Origin: Anaspis maculata
Taxonomy: Eukaryota; Arthropoda; Insecta; Coleoptera; Scraptiidae
NCBI GenBank assembly: GCA_949128115.1
Contig: OX421966.1
Coordinates: forward strand, 59,455,416 to 59,519,415
DNA length: 64,000 nucleotides
Reading direction: 5' to 3'
Below are positions 1-10,995 of the stretch, one piece after another; the first letter of the stretch is position 1; the number at the start of each line of letters is the position of its first letter. A model generated the notes under the pieces. The model saw nothing but the letters and a program-made list of their open reading frames with translations, was not told the origin of the DNA and searched no databases. The translations under genes were made by a program, and so were the position numbers.

Positions 1-6
1 ATTATC

Positions 7-453
7 CAGGGTGTCTTAAAACTCGCGCTCCAGAGAACACTGACATGGTGCCGACGACAATAGGTTCCCAAGAAACGGAAGGAAAAAATGTATTGCTGCT
101 TGGATAAAGGAGTCATGAGTTTTTTGAATCCACCAATCCCGGAGGGTCAATTCGAGGTAAATTTGCAAAATTTAACCCAGTTGCTAAGTTTTGAAAGTAA
201 TACCAACTGCCTGTCATTTTGCAATAAATGTTTGGCTCACTGTAACTGTGACACTGCCAGATTTAGATACTTGAACCTAGCAACTTGAAATTGAGGTAAC
301 ATACCTCAAATGTACAGGTCTGTGATTGGTTAACTTAACTTTGTCTTTTCTCGAATACCATTTCAGGTAGATTTTTTTTCCTCGGTATTACACATCTGAC
401 TGCTATCTAGTTTTGCTTCATTTTCTCTGGGGCGTGAGTTTTGAGACATCCTG
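7..453. mobile_element. Non-autonomous TIR element with CAGGGTGTC ends
   Basis: The left end reads CAGGGTGTCTTAAAACTCGC and the right end is its imperfect reverse complement (ends GAGTTTTGAGACATCCTG), giving about 30 bp of terminal inverted repeat. TA follows the right end at 454-455; the left flank is TATC, so one TA has probably mutated. TA duplication and a C-A-G-G start fit a Tc1/mariner-type non-autonomous element. The 66-codon frame inside looks accidental. Class assignment is inference. Confidence 0.6.
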
Positions 454-632
454 TATATAATTATATGAAGTTCAAAGAACTTGGTCTTTGATTCGTTTTT
501 CCAATTTTTTTCTTCATTTTTCCACATTTCTAGCTTTTCCTCTCATTTGCGCCCTGAGGATTAAAGTGCGCCCATGGCACGTGCCCCACTTGCCCCCCCG
601 TAGATACGCCTCTGCGTATCAGACAGTCTATA

Positions 633-1800
633 CAGGGTGATTCATGAGTGACCTTACATAGGCTAATGGGAGATAGAGGACTTCAAGGCGAGTCAGGATC
701 CACTGAAACAATTTCATTTTCTCCAATGGTTACGAAGATACAGGGTGTTTCTTGTGTTTCGTATGAAACTTTGATAAGCGATATTTCTGAAACGGCCAGA
801 GGTATTTTGTTGAAACTCACCAGTGATATTTCTGTGTTGGAACTCATCCCGAAGCCATACCGGGTAAGTCAAAATCCAGGGCCAGGCTAGAAAAAAGGTG
901 CCCCTTTTTTGTTTCATCAAAAAGTACATTTTCTGACCGCTTTTCTAAAAAACTGCTATCGGATTCAAAAAGCTAAAGAAAAATGATTCAAGAATCACTC
1001 TTCAATTCAGATTGCACACCTAAACCGTTTCGACAATAAAATTAATAGTAAAGTGGGTGAGTTCCTATTTTCGACCGGCCATAATCGACTCATTGTTTGA
1101 TTGAATTCATCAAAATTCATTTTTCGGCTTGTCTCTGTTGAATAAAAGAGCTTGGTTTAGAGAAAAATTGCAGAGCCGACCATTTTTTTTTCATGACAAA
1201 ATCGAGAGTGAAACCAAAATTCGACTCGATTTGGTCGTAAAAAAAATCTTTTGCTATGGAATTTTTCTTCCCACCAAGCCCTTCTATTCCACAGAGACAA
1301 GCTAAAAAATGAATTTGAATGAACTCAATCAAACAATGAGTCGATTATGTCCGGTCAAAAATGGAAACTTACCCTTAAGTTTCACTTTCAATTTTTATGT
1401 CGAAACGGTTTAGGTGTGTCATCTAAATTGAAGAGTGATTCTTGAAGCATTTTTTCTTAGCTTTTCGAATCCGATAGCAGTTTTTTAGAGAAGCGGTCAG
1501 AAAATATACTTTTTGATCAAATAAAAAAGAGGCACATTTTTTCAATCCCGGCCCTGGATTTTGACTCACCCATTATGGCTTCAGGGTGAGTTCCAATAGA
1601 GAAATAATACTGGTGAATTTCAAGAAAATATCTCTAGCCGTTTCAGAAATATCGCTTATCAAAGTTTCATACGAAACACACAAAACACCCTGTATCTTCG
1701 TAACCAATGGAGAAAACAACATTTCTTCAGTGGATTCTGACTCGCCTCGAAGTCCTCTATCTCCCATTAGCCTATGTAAGGTCACTCATGAATCACCCTG
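633..1800. mobile_element. Foldback element with ~550-bp arms (CAGGGTGATTCATGAG)
   Basis: The whole 1.17-kb interval is a near-continuous inverted repeat centred near 1216. Both ends read CAGGGTGATTCATGAGTGACC inward, and both sides are flanked by TATA (629-632 and 1801-1804), consistent with a TA target duplication. The arms stay alignable almost to the centre with scattered mismatches. Open frames on both strands here (for example 648-890, 1573-1785) are mirror images of each other and are not genes. A transcript would fold into a long hairpin. Confidence 0.8.
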
Positions 1801-1804
1801 TATA

Positions 1805-3440
1805 AATTTCAAATACCGAGGTAGCTACTCTTCAAATAATATTGTTCAACTTTTTTGCACAAAATTAATTTGGTTTAGGCAGTTTGATTTTAATTCCTAA
1901 TCAACAATTAAACAGGTACGAAATAAATTCGATTCTTCGTTAAAAAGCAATGTGATGACAAGTAGACTGACAGAAAGATGGACATCAAAGCGTCGTTGGT
2001 TATAATGAGTTATCTGAATGAGAATGCTCTTAAATCTAGAATAGTAATTATAAAAAATATTCGGACAGGGAGTTCAGAAGAACTCTGTACGCGCTTGACG
2101 GACGTTTTCTACTTCACAGCTAACCCCAATTTGAAATTCGACTGATCTTGCTTTACCTTTTTTTTTTTTTTTTTTGTGATTAAAATGACCAACAGGCCAG
2201 AGCCCAATTACAGGTCGAGTTTAGAGAAGGCAGCATATACAGAAGCAGGAGTGCAGAACAGGATGACCTTTTCTTATTGTGCAGCGTTATGTTATCTTTC
2301 CTTTTTGCATCAGGTGCTATAATTAGTATTTGGTATTAATTAGAGGTAAAAACTGTAAGTGCTATCAGTCACTGGCACATGGTTAATCAGAAAAAAAAGA
2401 TGTCTTGATAACCATGATAAGCAAAATTTCAGACGCCAACAAATTCCACTAGATTATAAAGTCGAACGAAAATGTTGCTTAGTCATGGTTGGACATGACT
2501 AAAGTGAATAAAACGTTTTCTGATTATGCTCGTTCCAGATTCCGCTAGAATACCTACCTAATCACTCCAGAAGCGATAGGCAAAAGTTCTATATGAACTA
2601 ACGACAATTTTTGGCCGGTTAAGTATCGTTAAGAAGGTATCCCTACATCAGTATCATGAAAATCTTGAAATTCCTAAAGATCTTCATGCTCATATAATCA
2701 TATAAATTTTAGAGACGCTAAAGATTCTTTTCTGCAGTCTAAAGCGTCTAGACCGCAGATTCTTTCTCAGAAAATCAGAGTTCTACAATACTACAAATCT
2801 CTGCAGGTTCTTCAGATACAGATCGGCTGAGATCGCAAAGGTGTCATTAGAGATCATGGATCTCTACAGATTTCAAGAGATGACAAATTTATTCAATATT
2901 ATATCTTGCTTTGCAAAAGCAGGATTGTGCAGGCGATACACCAAAAATATCGAAAGTACCTACAGGTACTGCAAATTGTGATACAAGCATCAAGCTGCTT
3001 TGCAGAGTTGAACCTTAGACCCAAAGGAACGTTTTTGTCTGAAGCACACAAAATTTCATCCCTTGGGGAGGCCGTGGGAGAAGGCGTAAGCCAAAAAATT
3101 GTTTTGATCGAATCTTCCTTCGTGGCCAATTTCACCAATAAGTGAGTGGTAAGCGGTCATTTCCATATACTTATAAGTCGACAATGCCAAGACTCATGGA
3201 GTGGTTATAAAACGTAATATTTTCACAAAACTAGGTTTTGGGGCACGACGAGCAGGACGAGCTTGAGTGGAAGGATAATCTACAAGCCTTCATTATATCT
3301 TTGTATTATGTAGATAACCTTAGTTCCTTTAAAAAATATTGAGTTGGACTGCTGTTGGGGCTGTAGAATTTGTTTAAACTGTTTAAAGATAGAAAATGGA
3401 TCACGTAGTGTTCAAGTGTTGAGATCTTTATCAAGCAAAA
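1805..3440. other. AT-rich interval, no recognised gene
   Basis: I see no recognisable coding region. There is a T tract at 2160-2177. An open frame on each strand around 2899-3145 has no family resemblance I can name. If the GGT gene is intact, its next intron occupies this stretch, because no downstream GGT exon is visible before the left window edge. Confidence 0.4.
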
Positions 3441-3454
3441 GCACGCGCACTCAC

Positions 3455-4039
3455 CTGAGATACGGATCGCTGTACAACAAATCGCGTTTCTGCGCGAATA
3501 CCCCAGCCAGATACTGCGTCACATCGATCCCGTTCTTGCACAAATCTATCGTCGGTTGCACCAGCTCCTTCCAGGCGACCTTCCCGCCGAACTCCTTGTA
3601 CGCCTCCCAGTACCCGAGCAGTTCCCCGGGCACGGCCGCCGCCGTGCCGCCTTTGGTCGACAGCTTGCTGTCGCCGTGGAACATGTCCTCGGTCGCGTCC
3701 TTGGGCGCCACCTCCCTGGTGTTGAGCGTCTTAGCGATCCCCTTCTCCTTGGAGTAGACGGTCATCAGGAAGCCCCCGCCGAGTCCCATGCTCTGCGGCA
3801 TCGAGACTCCCTCGCAGAACAGGGCGGCGATGGCCGCGTCCACCGCCGTGCCTCCCTTTTCCAGTATGGAAGCTCCGATGTCGGCGCAGCCCTTGCCGTT
3901 GGTCACCACCGCACCTTTGGCGTTCTGCGCCTTGGAAGAGTCCGATCGGTCCACCAGGGCGTAGACCAGCGCCCCGATTATGCCCAGGATGACGGCCGAC
4001 GTGACGCAGAAGCCGAGTATTTTCTGCCATCGTTTCAGG
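3455..4039 (-). CDS. Gamma-glutamyltransferase, membrane-anchor exon (partial gene)
   Basis: Gamma-glutamyltransferases cleave glutathione gamma-glutamyl bonds at the outer face of the plasma membrane. This 585-bp exon is bounded by a TTCTTGCAG acceptor (exon starts at 4039) and a CAG|GTGAGT donor (exon ends at 3455). It reads LKRWQKILGFC followed by a hydrophobic segment of about 22 residues (a type II signal anchor), then the start of the enzyme domain. Family landmarks in order are AVVTNGKGCADIG, GGTAVDAAIAAL, SMGLGGGFLMTVY, NTREVAP (its Arg matches the family's gamma-glutamyl carboxylate-binding Arg), GGTAAAVPGE and PTIDLCKNGI. The large-subunit remainder, the autocleavage Thr and the small subunit are absent from the window and would lie left of position 1 if intact. 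The first exon upstream of 4039 was not found. Third-position GC is much higher than the surroundings, as expected for a real exon. Confidence 0.93.
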
Positions 4040-4990
4040 CTGCAAGAAAATTGGAGTTTAGAAAAAAATGCCGCGCCCCAGTGCTCCCCTCTTGGACCCA
4101 GTCCTGTTCAAGAACCCTGCTGAATCTTTGTGGGATTCAGGTCACCAAGTGGACTTGGCTTAAATTTTGATATATTGCAGCCTCCGTGAAGCTGATAGAA
4201 AGTCATCATTGCGCCGACTCTACTGTACTAAACTAAACTAAACTAAACTAAACTAAACTAAACTAAACTAAACTGTACCCTCCAGGGCGAGGAGGGTTCT
4301 ATAAAATTAATTTGTTCTGCTTCGTTTATTCTGACCATAAAACTTTAATGTATTATTGTTCTGAGATGCTTCTGGCTACAGTTATTCCACTCCTTGCCCT
4401 TTCTGATCTTATTCTAAATATTAAAATATTGTAGAACTGTACAGTAAAGACAATAAGAGAACGAACCACTAGCGTCGCCGCTGTACTGCGGGCCGATGTC
4501 AGCTTGTTCGGTCAAATGACCGACACTCCCCAAAACTACACTGTACACTTTCGCTACATCGATTTTCAAAAAATCATATCTCCTTAACCAAAAGGCCTGT
4601 TGTAACATAACTTTGCCAAAAACTTATTCGAAGCTTCCTCTACATTATGGTCTCGCATATATATGGACTTATTTTCAACATTTCACATAGCTCTCCATAA
4701 AAGAAGCCAAGATAAGGTAAGACGACGGTGACCTTTGACAATATTCGTATTCAGTCAACTGCGTCTTCCTCTAATGATGTACGCCTTTCTCGAAGGCATC
4801 AGCAATAGGTAGATCCTACGGTAATGACACGGCTTTCTCCAGTAGCGCACATCGCGATAAGTTACCACCTAACTTTTTTGCAATTGGATCGTACCTTCAC
4901 ACATGAAATTGAACTAATGAGAGCTTCGATGTTGAAAATAAGTAGGTATCGGAAGCTTTTTTTATGGTGAGAAAATCGAAACGTGAGACG
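4040..4990. other. Presumed GGT intron/upstream sequence
   Basis: No exon is recognisable. The stretch contains a TAAAC pentanucleotide microsatellite at 4226-4274 and otherwise unique-looking AT-rich DNA. The minus-strand first exon of the GGT gene must lie here or further right but carries too little code to see. Confidence 0.35.
4226..4274. repeat. (AAACT)n microsatellite
   Basis: About ten uninterrupted copies of the pentamer AAACT are directly visible. Confidence 0.95.
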
Positions 4991-5133
4991 TAGATGCGAC
5001 ATAAACGTGAATGCTCCGCCCCTGTCTCGCCGGGGTACGAGTTCTGTTCCAGAGGTTCTGTTCTGGGATGGCTTGAAATTGGCAGCCCTGGCATGAACGG
5101 GGCTGCCAATCGTTCCGGGCCACGCGATCTAAA

Positions 5134-5329
5134 TATAAAGGAAACTCGCGATTTTTCATTTGTTCAATTGAGGGGCGCAGAGGGAAATAAAAAACGACGA
5201 ATACTTTTGTGTTCCGTAGTTGAAAGCAAGAATAAGAAAGAGGACGGGACCAGACAGACGAGGAGTGAAGTGCGCGAGGGATGAATATTATATGGCTAAA
5301 GCGCTGCTTGCCTTGGTGGTGGTTGGTAG
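5134..5329 (+). CDS. Candidate promoter, 5'UTR and signal-peptide first exon
   Basis: A TATAAA at 5134-5139 is followed about 30 bp later by initiator-like TCATTT/TCAATT, a GC-richer leader, then an ATG at 5292 opening MAKALLALVVVG, and an excellent donor AG|GTAAGT with the exon ending at 5329. A first exon that stops inside or just after a hydrophobic signal sequence is common in insect secreted proteins. No downstream exon on this strand could be matched, so the product is unknown. The local CpG-rich block (5000-5290) also fits a promoter. It may be coincidence; an upstream ATG at 5281 in another frame is also open to the donor. Confidence 0.3.
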
Positions 5330-5601
5330 GTAAGTGGCGTTCCTGCCTCAAAGAACGTTGGGAGAGAAAAATCAGACAGAATTTTTGCTATTTTCGTATT
5401 ATTTAGTTTTTTCAAGTTTAGTGCATGCGGCATCGAAGCGGCTCGCTAAATTATTCACTCAGATTTTAAATTCAGCCATTTCAAACAACAAGGTGGATGA
5501 GTGGCTTAGGTATTGTTCCTTGCTTCTTTCAAGTTTTTTTTTTTTTAATTGAATGAATCATCTGATAGAATAGAAAAGCACTGAGATAAATTATTTAGAT
5601 A

Positions 5602-6134
5602 CAGTAATGTCTGGATAATCCGAACAGAAAGTTTGCAGACCCCGTTCGGATTACCAAAACGTTCGGATTGTAGAATTCACACTAAATTGTATCTATAATC
5701 CGAACGTGTTCAGTTTATAGATACCTTGTTCAACCATAAAAATGCTGCGAATATGCATAAAAAAATATGCAAATTATCCATGAAAGGTTTATTTTAAATT
5801 ATTTCATATTATTTAATTGAAGCGTACTGCCAGGGTAGCGTATGAACATCCAGACTCCAATTGACGCAAAATATCAGCTTTTTGTTGAAGATCAAGGTGA
5901 CATGCTTCCGTGTTGAAGACGTGGTTCAAATACAGCTGACAATGAAAGCTGAGACTTACAAGCTCGCATAAAATGTTCGGTATTCTTTCGAAAGGCAGCA
6001 CAAAGAAAAATGAGTAACAGTTCGGATTACAGGATACAGAGGTTCGGATTATAGATATCATTTTACAAAATTGGGGTGTTCGGATTAGAGAGTAGTTCGG
6101 ATTATAGAGGGTTCGGATTATCCATACATTACTG
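5602..6134 (-). mobile_element. Tigger/pogo-like DNA transposon remnant
   Basis: The 24-bp terminal inverted repeats CAGTAATGT(C/A)TGGATAATC.. differ at one position and are flanked by TA (5600-5601 and 6135-6136), as expected for the Tc1/mariner/pogo superfamily. The motif GTTCGGATTA recurs about nine times near both ends, in outward and inward orientation. A short transposase fragment sits inside on the minus strand. At 533 bp it is an internally deleted copy. Confidence 0.85.
5816..5905 (-). pseudogene. Pogo/Tigger transposase N-terminal HTH fragment
   Basis: The minus-strand frame reads LDLQQKADILRQLESGCSYA followed by TLAVRFN. This is the first helix-turn-helix of pogo/Tigger (CENP-B N-like) transposases, which typically begins L-t-l-e-q-K-v-e-i-l-r-k-l-e-s-G. 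Only about 30 residues survive; the DDE catalytic core has been deleted. The frame upstream of this motif is not transposase-like. Confidence 0.75.
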
Positions 6135-6235
6135 TAGTAGGTATAGTTGAGGGTAAGTCACTAGGCAGAAATAACTGGTAAAAAATACTCAAGAAAGTAG
6201 CAATGGTTAGCCCTTGACACTTTTACGGAACTGGA

Positions 6236-6465
6236 GGCTGGAGGTCACGACGACGTGCGGATGAGACATATCTGCACAACTGGCGGAGCAGCCCTCCAAG
6301 AGCTGCTTGCCAGAATTTTCTAGAGCTCTCGCGAACGGATTGCCAAGCAATGCTGAAATTCACCGGAACGGCTATGGAAGCGACGAAAACCTCTGAGATC
6401 TCCTCGGAGATCTCCTTGGAACAAGCTGGAGCTTCTGTCAACCCGGCGTTACCCAGGTGAAGAAA
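6236..6465. other. GC-rich block with overlapping open frames, unrecognised
   Basis: A roughly 230-bp block is clearly GC-richer than its surroundings and is open on both strands. The plus frame contains AMLKFTGTAMEATKTSEISS and ends near a possible CCCAG|GTGAAG donor. The minus frame contains SIAWQSVRESSRKFWQAALG. Neither matches a family I know. It could be an exon of an unknown gene or a transposon-derived relic. Confidence 0.2.
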
Positions 6466-6659
6466 ATTAACGTGATAACCTAGGTGGAGTGTGTGATACC
6501 CGAATAACAATCCTAAATGTTGGCAAATAAGCGGGCCATGACATCGACATGACAGCATACTCAGTGACAGAAAAGACAGCTTAGTTGACATCACTTCGTA
6601 GAAGGGGTTTATTTCAGAAACAATTTGGCTCATTTCTAACGATAAACTGTGCTTCCACC

Positions 6660-7117
6660 CAGTGGCGTACCTAGCGTATTTGGCACTCGGGGCGGACTAT
6701 CATGTAACACCCCCCTCCCCCTTAACCTACCTAGAGAATGAGCTGGAGACTACGTAAGTACGTAGTGCTAATGACACCCCCTGTGCCGAATCAGGCAATT
6801 TTGCGCCCTTAGATTTTTAGGATCGAAAAATCGCGCTCAATTGATGACATGGTATTCTTGGACATAGAAACACGATCTCTCAACAAAGCGGAACACTACG
6901 AATAGTGACTAATGCGGGAAAAAAACGCCCCAGACGAAATTTTTTTGGAAGACGGGTCTTCACCAGCTTGTTTTGCACCCTCCAAGGCCTTGCGTCCTAG
7001 TTTTGTAGGCTCTCCTTTTGCACCACAAATAATCCGACACTGACACTCCTTTACTGTTGGTACCCGGTGCGGACCGCCCCCTCCGCCCCCACCCCCCCCC
7101 CCGTTGGTACGCCACTG
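6660..7117. mobile_element. hAT-like MITE with perfect 8-bp TSD
   Basis: The ends are CAGTGGCGTAC and GTACGCCACTG, flanked by identical 8-bp sequences CTTCCACC at 6652-6659 and 7118-7125. An 8-bp duplication with CAGNGG-type ends is the signature of hAT elements. No transposase is encoded. It contains C-rich runs near the right end. A fragment with the related sequence CAGTGGCGTAACG occurs at 43986. Confidence 0.9.
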
Positions 7118-7259
7118 CTTCCACCATCAAGAGCAATTCTCAACACTTCTGTTAGCAGAGCACCATAGTTCACATTTTTTTACAGCAAAAAAGCATGGAA
7201 TAAGTGTGCAAAATATGAAAAAATTGTATATAACACACGTTTTATAAGTAAGACCTGTA

Positions 7260-7479
7260 GACCGGAGAAGTGTGATGTAACAACATGGTGGTTGACATTT
7301 GTTTGCATTTTCTGGAGGCAAACAAACGTCACATCGTTGAATTCAACGGTAACATGAACGTGATGTTTCTGTGTTTGTTTGTGTTTGTCAAATTTTAACG
7401 AAGGTAAATAACAGAAATAGATAACAAAAGATTCAGAAAATGTCAACCGCCATTATGTGACGTTATCACTTCTCCGGTC
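7260..7479. mobile_element. TA-flanked MITE (GACCGGAGAAGTG)
   Basis: The terminal inverted repeat GACCGGAGAAGTG extends imperfectly through a GGTGGTTGACATT-type segment in both arms, with TA at 7258-7259 and 7480-7481. It is 220 bp with no coding capacity. A further GTCCGGTC motif just outside the right end (7493) suggests a neighbouring relic. Confidence 0.75.
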
Positions 7480-8199
7480 TATTGTCTACCTTGTCCGGTC
7501 TAAGACAGTGAGATATCTTATAAAACTTATACTATAATATACTATTTTTGACACAGTAATTTGACTTTAGGTTTCTTGAAATCAAATTGGGAATACTGTA
7601 TCCATAAACATCGATAACAATACAGTACAGGAATAAAATGCCTCAACTACAATTGTTCAGTTGTTCACACAGGAGGCGGTAGAAAGTAAATGTTACATCG
7701 TTTGTGATTAGGTGATTAGGTGATCGAGAGTGCTCGAGGAAGCATGAGTCTGCAAAAATTCGGAAATCGGACTTCTTATTTTTTTTTTCGTTGAGGGGCG
7801 GCGGTCGGGATCGGCGGCTGGGTGCTGGGCGGTGGCAAACAAAAAGTATCCTATCTCGTCCCGTTCTAAGTCAGCTATTCATCAGCGAAATAATCAGAAT
7901 CCTATGTTTTATGGTTTAGGAGAAACAGTTGAAAGATTCACTAAAATCATAGAAATCAGGCTGGGCCCAATGGTCGATCAAAATTATCTTCACATAAATC
8001 ATCAAGAAGACAGGCAATCAGTACAGACATTTGCATAAATATGAGAAATTACACACTTATACATATCACATGATCGATTTCCACCAATACGAGAAAGCAG
8101 TGGCAAAATTCGGCAAAAAACTGGTCCCTCGTGGCCCAAAATCCGCCCAAACCCGATAGTGGCCTTTGACTATTTGACTGAATTTGTGATATCTTGCGG

Positions 8200-9105
8200 T
8201 CAAAATCCTGCTTATCGAAAGGCGATTGCAATGGAGCAACCGAAATGTGCCCCAGTGTTCGCATTTTCTACCCAGTCCTATTTATTTCTGATTGGCCAAT
8301 TTCACACTACTTGAATTGATAACTTTCGCATTTAAAACAAACAATTTTGACAGACCGAGGTGTGCCCCCAGTGTTCCTATCTTAGACCCGATTCTATTCA
8401 AATTTATATCCGTGGCTTGATTTTAGATTCAGTGATAATTTGTTCCAGTTGAAATCAAGCAATTTTTACAAGTTGAAGATTGCACCAGTTCCCCTTTTGG
8501 ACCTGAATCGATCACGTTTTATCCCATCAGTGGCATAATTTCAGATAAAACTGTGATTTTTTCAGTTGAAATCAAGCAGTTTTGAAGATCTAAGGTGTAC
8601 CTCATTGCTCCCGTTCCGGACTCATTTGTATTCAAGATTATATCTCGTCATTTATTTAAATTAAAGTGAATTCTCATGAGCAAGAACACATAATCTAACT
8701 TTTTCAGTTGGACCAGAGTAATTTTGACTAACAAAGGTGGGCTCTCACTTTTTACTCAATCCTATTTATTTGCCCACATCTGCGTGGTTAGTCCCAGACT
8801 TGATGATAACTTTCGCATTTCAAATCAAGTTATTTTGACAAATTGAGATGTGTCCCAATGTTGCCCTTCTGGATCCGACTATTCATGCTTGAATTGTATT
8901 GGTGGTAAAATTTTATACTGAATTGTGATTTTGTCAGTTGAAATCAAGCATTTATTCTGACAAGCTGAAGTATGCCTCAGTGGTTCCTGTTTGAACCCGA
9001 CTCCACTAGAAATTAAATCCGTCTGTGAATTTCAGATTGAATGATTGATGACTTTTTTTTATTGAAATGAAGCACTTTTGAAAGCTAGTCACCTCACTGT
9101 AGAAC
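8200..9105 (+). repeat. Degenerate ~120-bp tandem repeat array
   Basis: A phrase of the form TTGAAATCAAGCA-TTTTGACA..GAGGTGTGCCCCAGTG recurs in direct orientation near 8331, 8450, 8567, 8706, 8817, 8938 and 9063, with a diverged unit near 8215. Spacing is about 110-140 bp. Each unit also contains a GACCCGA-TTCATTCAA-TT-ATATCCGTGG segment. The units are too diverged to be a recent expansion. Confidence 0.7.
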
Positions 9106-9997
9106 TTCTTCAATTCTCTTTATATCGGTGAAAAGTAGGTACCTACTTGTTTTTCTTTAGTCGATTTTCCATTCTTTCATTTGGAGACAGTTCTAAGATT
9201 TTTCATCATTCAATTTATCTCTCTGCTTATATTTCGCTCTCCACCATCTTGGATCTTGGATAGTGAATTTCCTCAAGACCGATTCGATTCTAATAAAACT
9301 TGAAAACTCTTCACAAAAATGCTTACCTACTACAGAGGCAGATGACATAATGTCTCAACGACTTAATATCAGTATTCCGGTTGACACTCTATTTTCGGCA
9401 ATTCCCGATGAAGGAGTTGTTTTTAGTCTTTTTTTTTCAGACAGTTTTCGCAAATAATTTTCTCGATGGGCTTTAATGGATCGACCATACATAAATCATG
9501 GATTCAAGTGGTCAGCTTCTTATTTATTCATAATCCTCACTGACCCATTAGCAGGTAATCGATTGGGATGTTCCTAAGTACACATTTGTATGAATTATTG
9601 TGATTGATTGTACAATAAATTATTTTACCTATTGGTACTTTGTTTAGTAATTGTTGTTGTGTCTGAATTATCATTGCCATGATGAAATACCTTTTTAGTA
9701 ATTGGATTTTCCTCTCGGATTTTTTCTTTGCTGCAACTAGACACTCTCCATCTCTAAGAGTTATCATTGTCAAACAGGTGGCGACACCCTGTATTTTACC
9801 GAGATGGGAATAAGAGGTACTGTTAATTGTGTCAAAAAAATGTCGGTCAATAACTTTCCACGCAGCGTTGAAATTTTCAAAAAGTTCAAAAAAAGTTTTC
9901 AAAAAACATAAAAAAAATATTTTGTAATTGAATTGAAATTTTATATCAATTTGTGTAAAATTCCGAAACATTCTATACTACGTGTCGACCTATTATG

Positions 9998-10022
9998 TAA
10001 TAATAATAATAATAATAATAAT
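9998..10022. repeat. (AAT)n microsatellite
   Basis: About eight AAT repeats. Confidence 0.95.
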
Positions 10023-10117
10023 GGACTTTTTTTGGATCCGACAATTTTTTTGGCCGTTATAGATTGTACCTTTGTGGGCATAAGTTTTCGAACGCCTGTT
10101 TTCAATAAAAAACGATA

Positions 10118-10627
10118 CAGGTGTCCCAGAAATAATCGAAAGAAAAAACGTAGACGCCTCATCTCATCCTCATAACCCCCTGTGAAGTTTTTTCGAAATT
10201 CAATTTTTCACTACCCCTCAGCCCTCTTTCAACTTTGGAACCACTAACTGGATTTGAATGAAATTCAACTGAGTAGATAGCACTGCAGTCCTTACATTTG
10301 CCATCAATTCTAAATAAATCTTAGTTCATCTTAGTTGAAAGGCGTTCGTATTGGTCGGATAACTGGAACTGAAGTGAGAATCTCTGAAATTTTTGATAAA
10401 AAAAATGCGTACTGATTCAAACAAATCTCTGACAAATCACAAACAAATATTTTCACCCGTCTGAGAGTTATTATTCGTAAAAAACAATGACAAAGTCAGA
10501 CTTTGAAGAGCTGTATCTCTTTTGAGTCGATTTTTATTGAGAATTGAAACCAACTTCACAAGCTCTCATGATAAAATGAAATGGGGTAGGTATCTAATTT
10601 TTCGTTCGATCATTTCTGGGACACTTG
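10118..10627. mobile_element. TIR element with CAGGTGTCCCAGAAAT ends
   Basis: The ends CAGGTGTCCCAGAAATAATC and the reverse complement of the right end (CAAGTGTCCCAGAAATGATC) match for about 30 bp with few changes, and TA flanks both sides (10116-10117, 10628-10629). This is a 510-bp non-autonomous copy of the same end type as the inner element at 17373-18423. No open frame of note. Confidence 0.8.
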
Positions 10628-10752
10628 TATAGCTGTAAAGGAGTCTTTATGTAGTATTCTCATCATAATGCCAGCAATCAAGCCACTTATTCAATCAAAT
10701 CATACCTAGTTACAATAAAGTAAGACCCGAGGTGCGTTCTATTTGCCATTTA

Positions 10753-10992
10753 CCGTGGGTTCCACAAAAAAAATAATACGAGATTAGTTGATTCGCGATT
10801 TCGTTTGTCAATTTGTAGCTGACGGATCAGTGGAAATGCTGGTTTATCCCTCAATAACGAAAAGATGATGGGTCTAGTACAGATTTCAGGCATTTTTTGT
10901 GGTTAATTGCCCAGCTTTCAGCAGAAAAAAGTTCAGTTAATCTGCAATCATGCAGCCTTGATCGCTGATCATCTTTTTTGTGGAACTGACGG
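10753..10992. mobile_element. MITE with TTA duplication, copy 1 of 2
   Basis: The ends CCGTGGGTTCCACAAAAAA and TTTTTTGTGGAACTGACGG form an inverted repeat, flanked by TTA on both sides. A 3-bp TTA/TAA duplication points to the PIF/Harbinger superfamily. A second copy, about 90% identical by eye and full length, is at 31870-32106, also with TTA on both sides. Confidence 0.85.
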
Positions 10993-10995
10993 TTA

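Noticed and set aside
648..1900. Several 70-104 codon frames at the left end
   Set aside because: They lie in the two arms of one foldback element and mirror each other.
2899..3145. 79-codon frames on both strands as a possible missing GGT exon
   Set aside because: No match to the GGT sequence expected after the visible exon, and no good splice sites in phase.
3556..4170. A 204-codon plus-strand frame and a 137-codon plus-strand frame across the GGT exon
   Set aside because: Both are shadows of the high-GC minus-strand GGT exon; their composition (Arg/Gly/His-rich) is the antisense of a real coding sequence.
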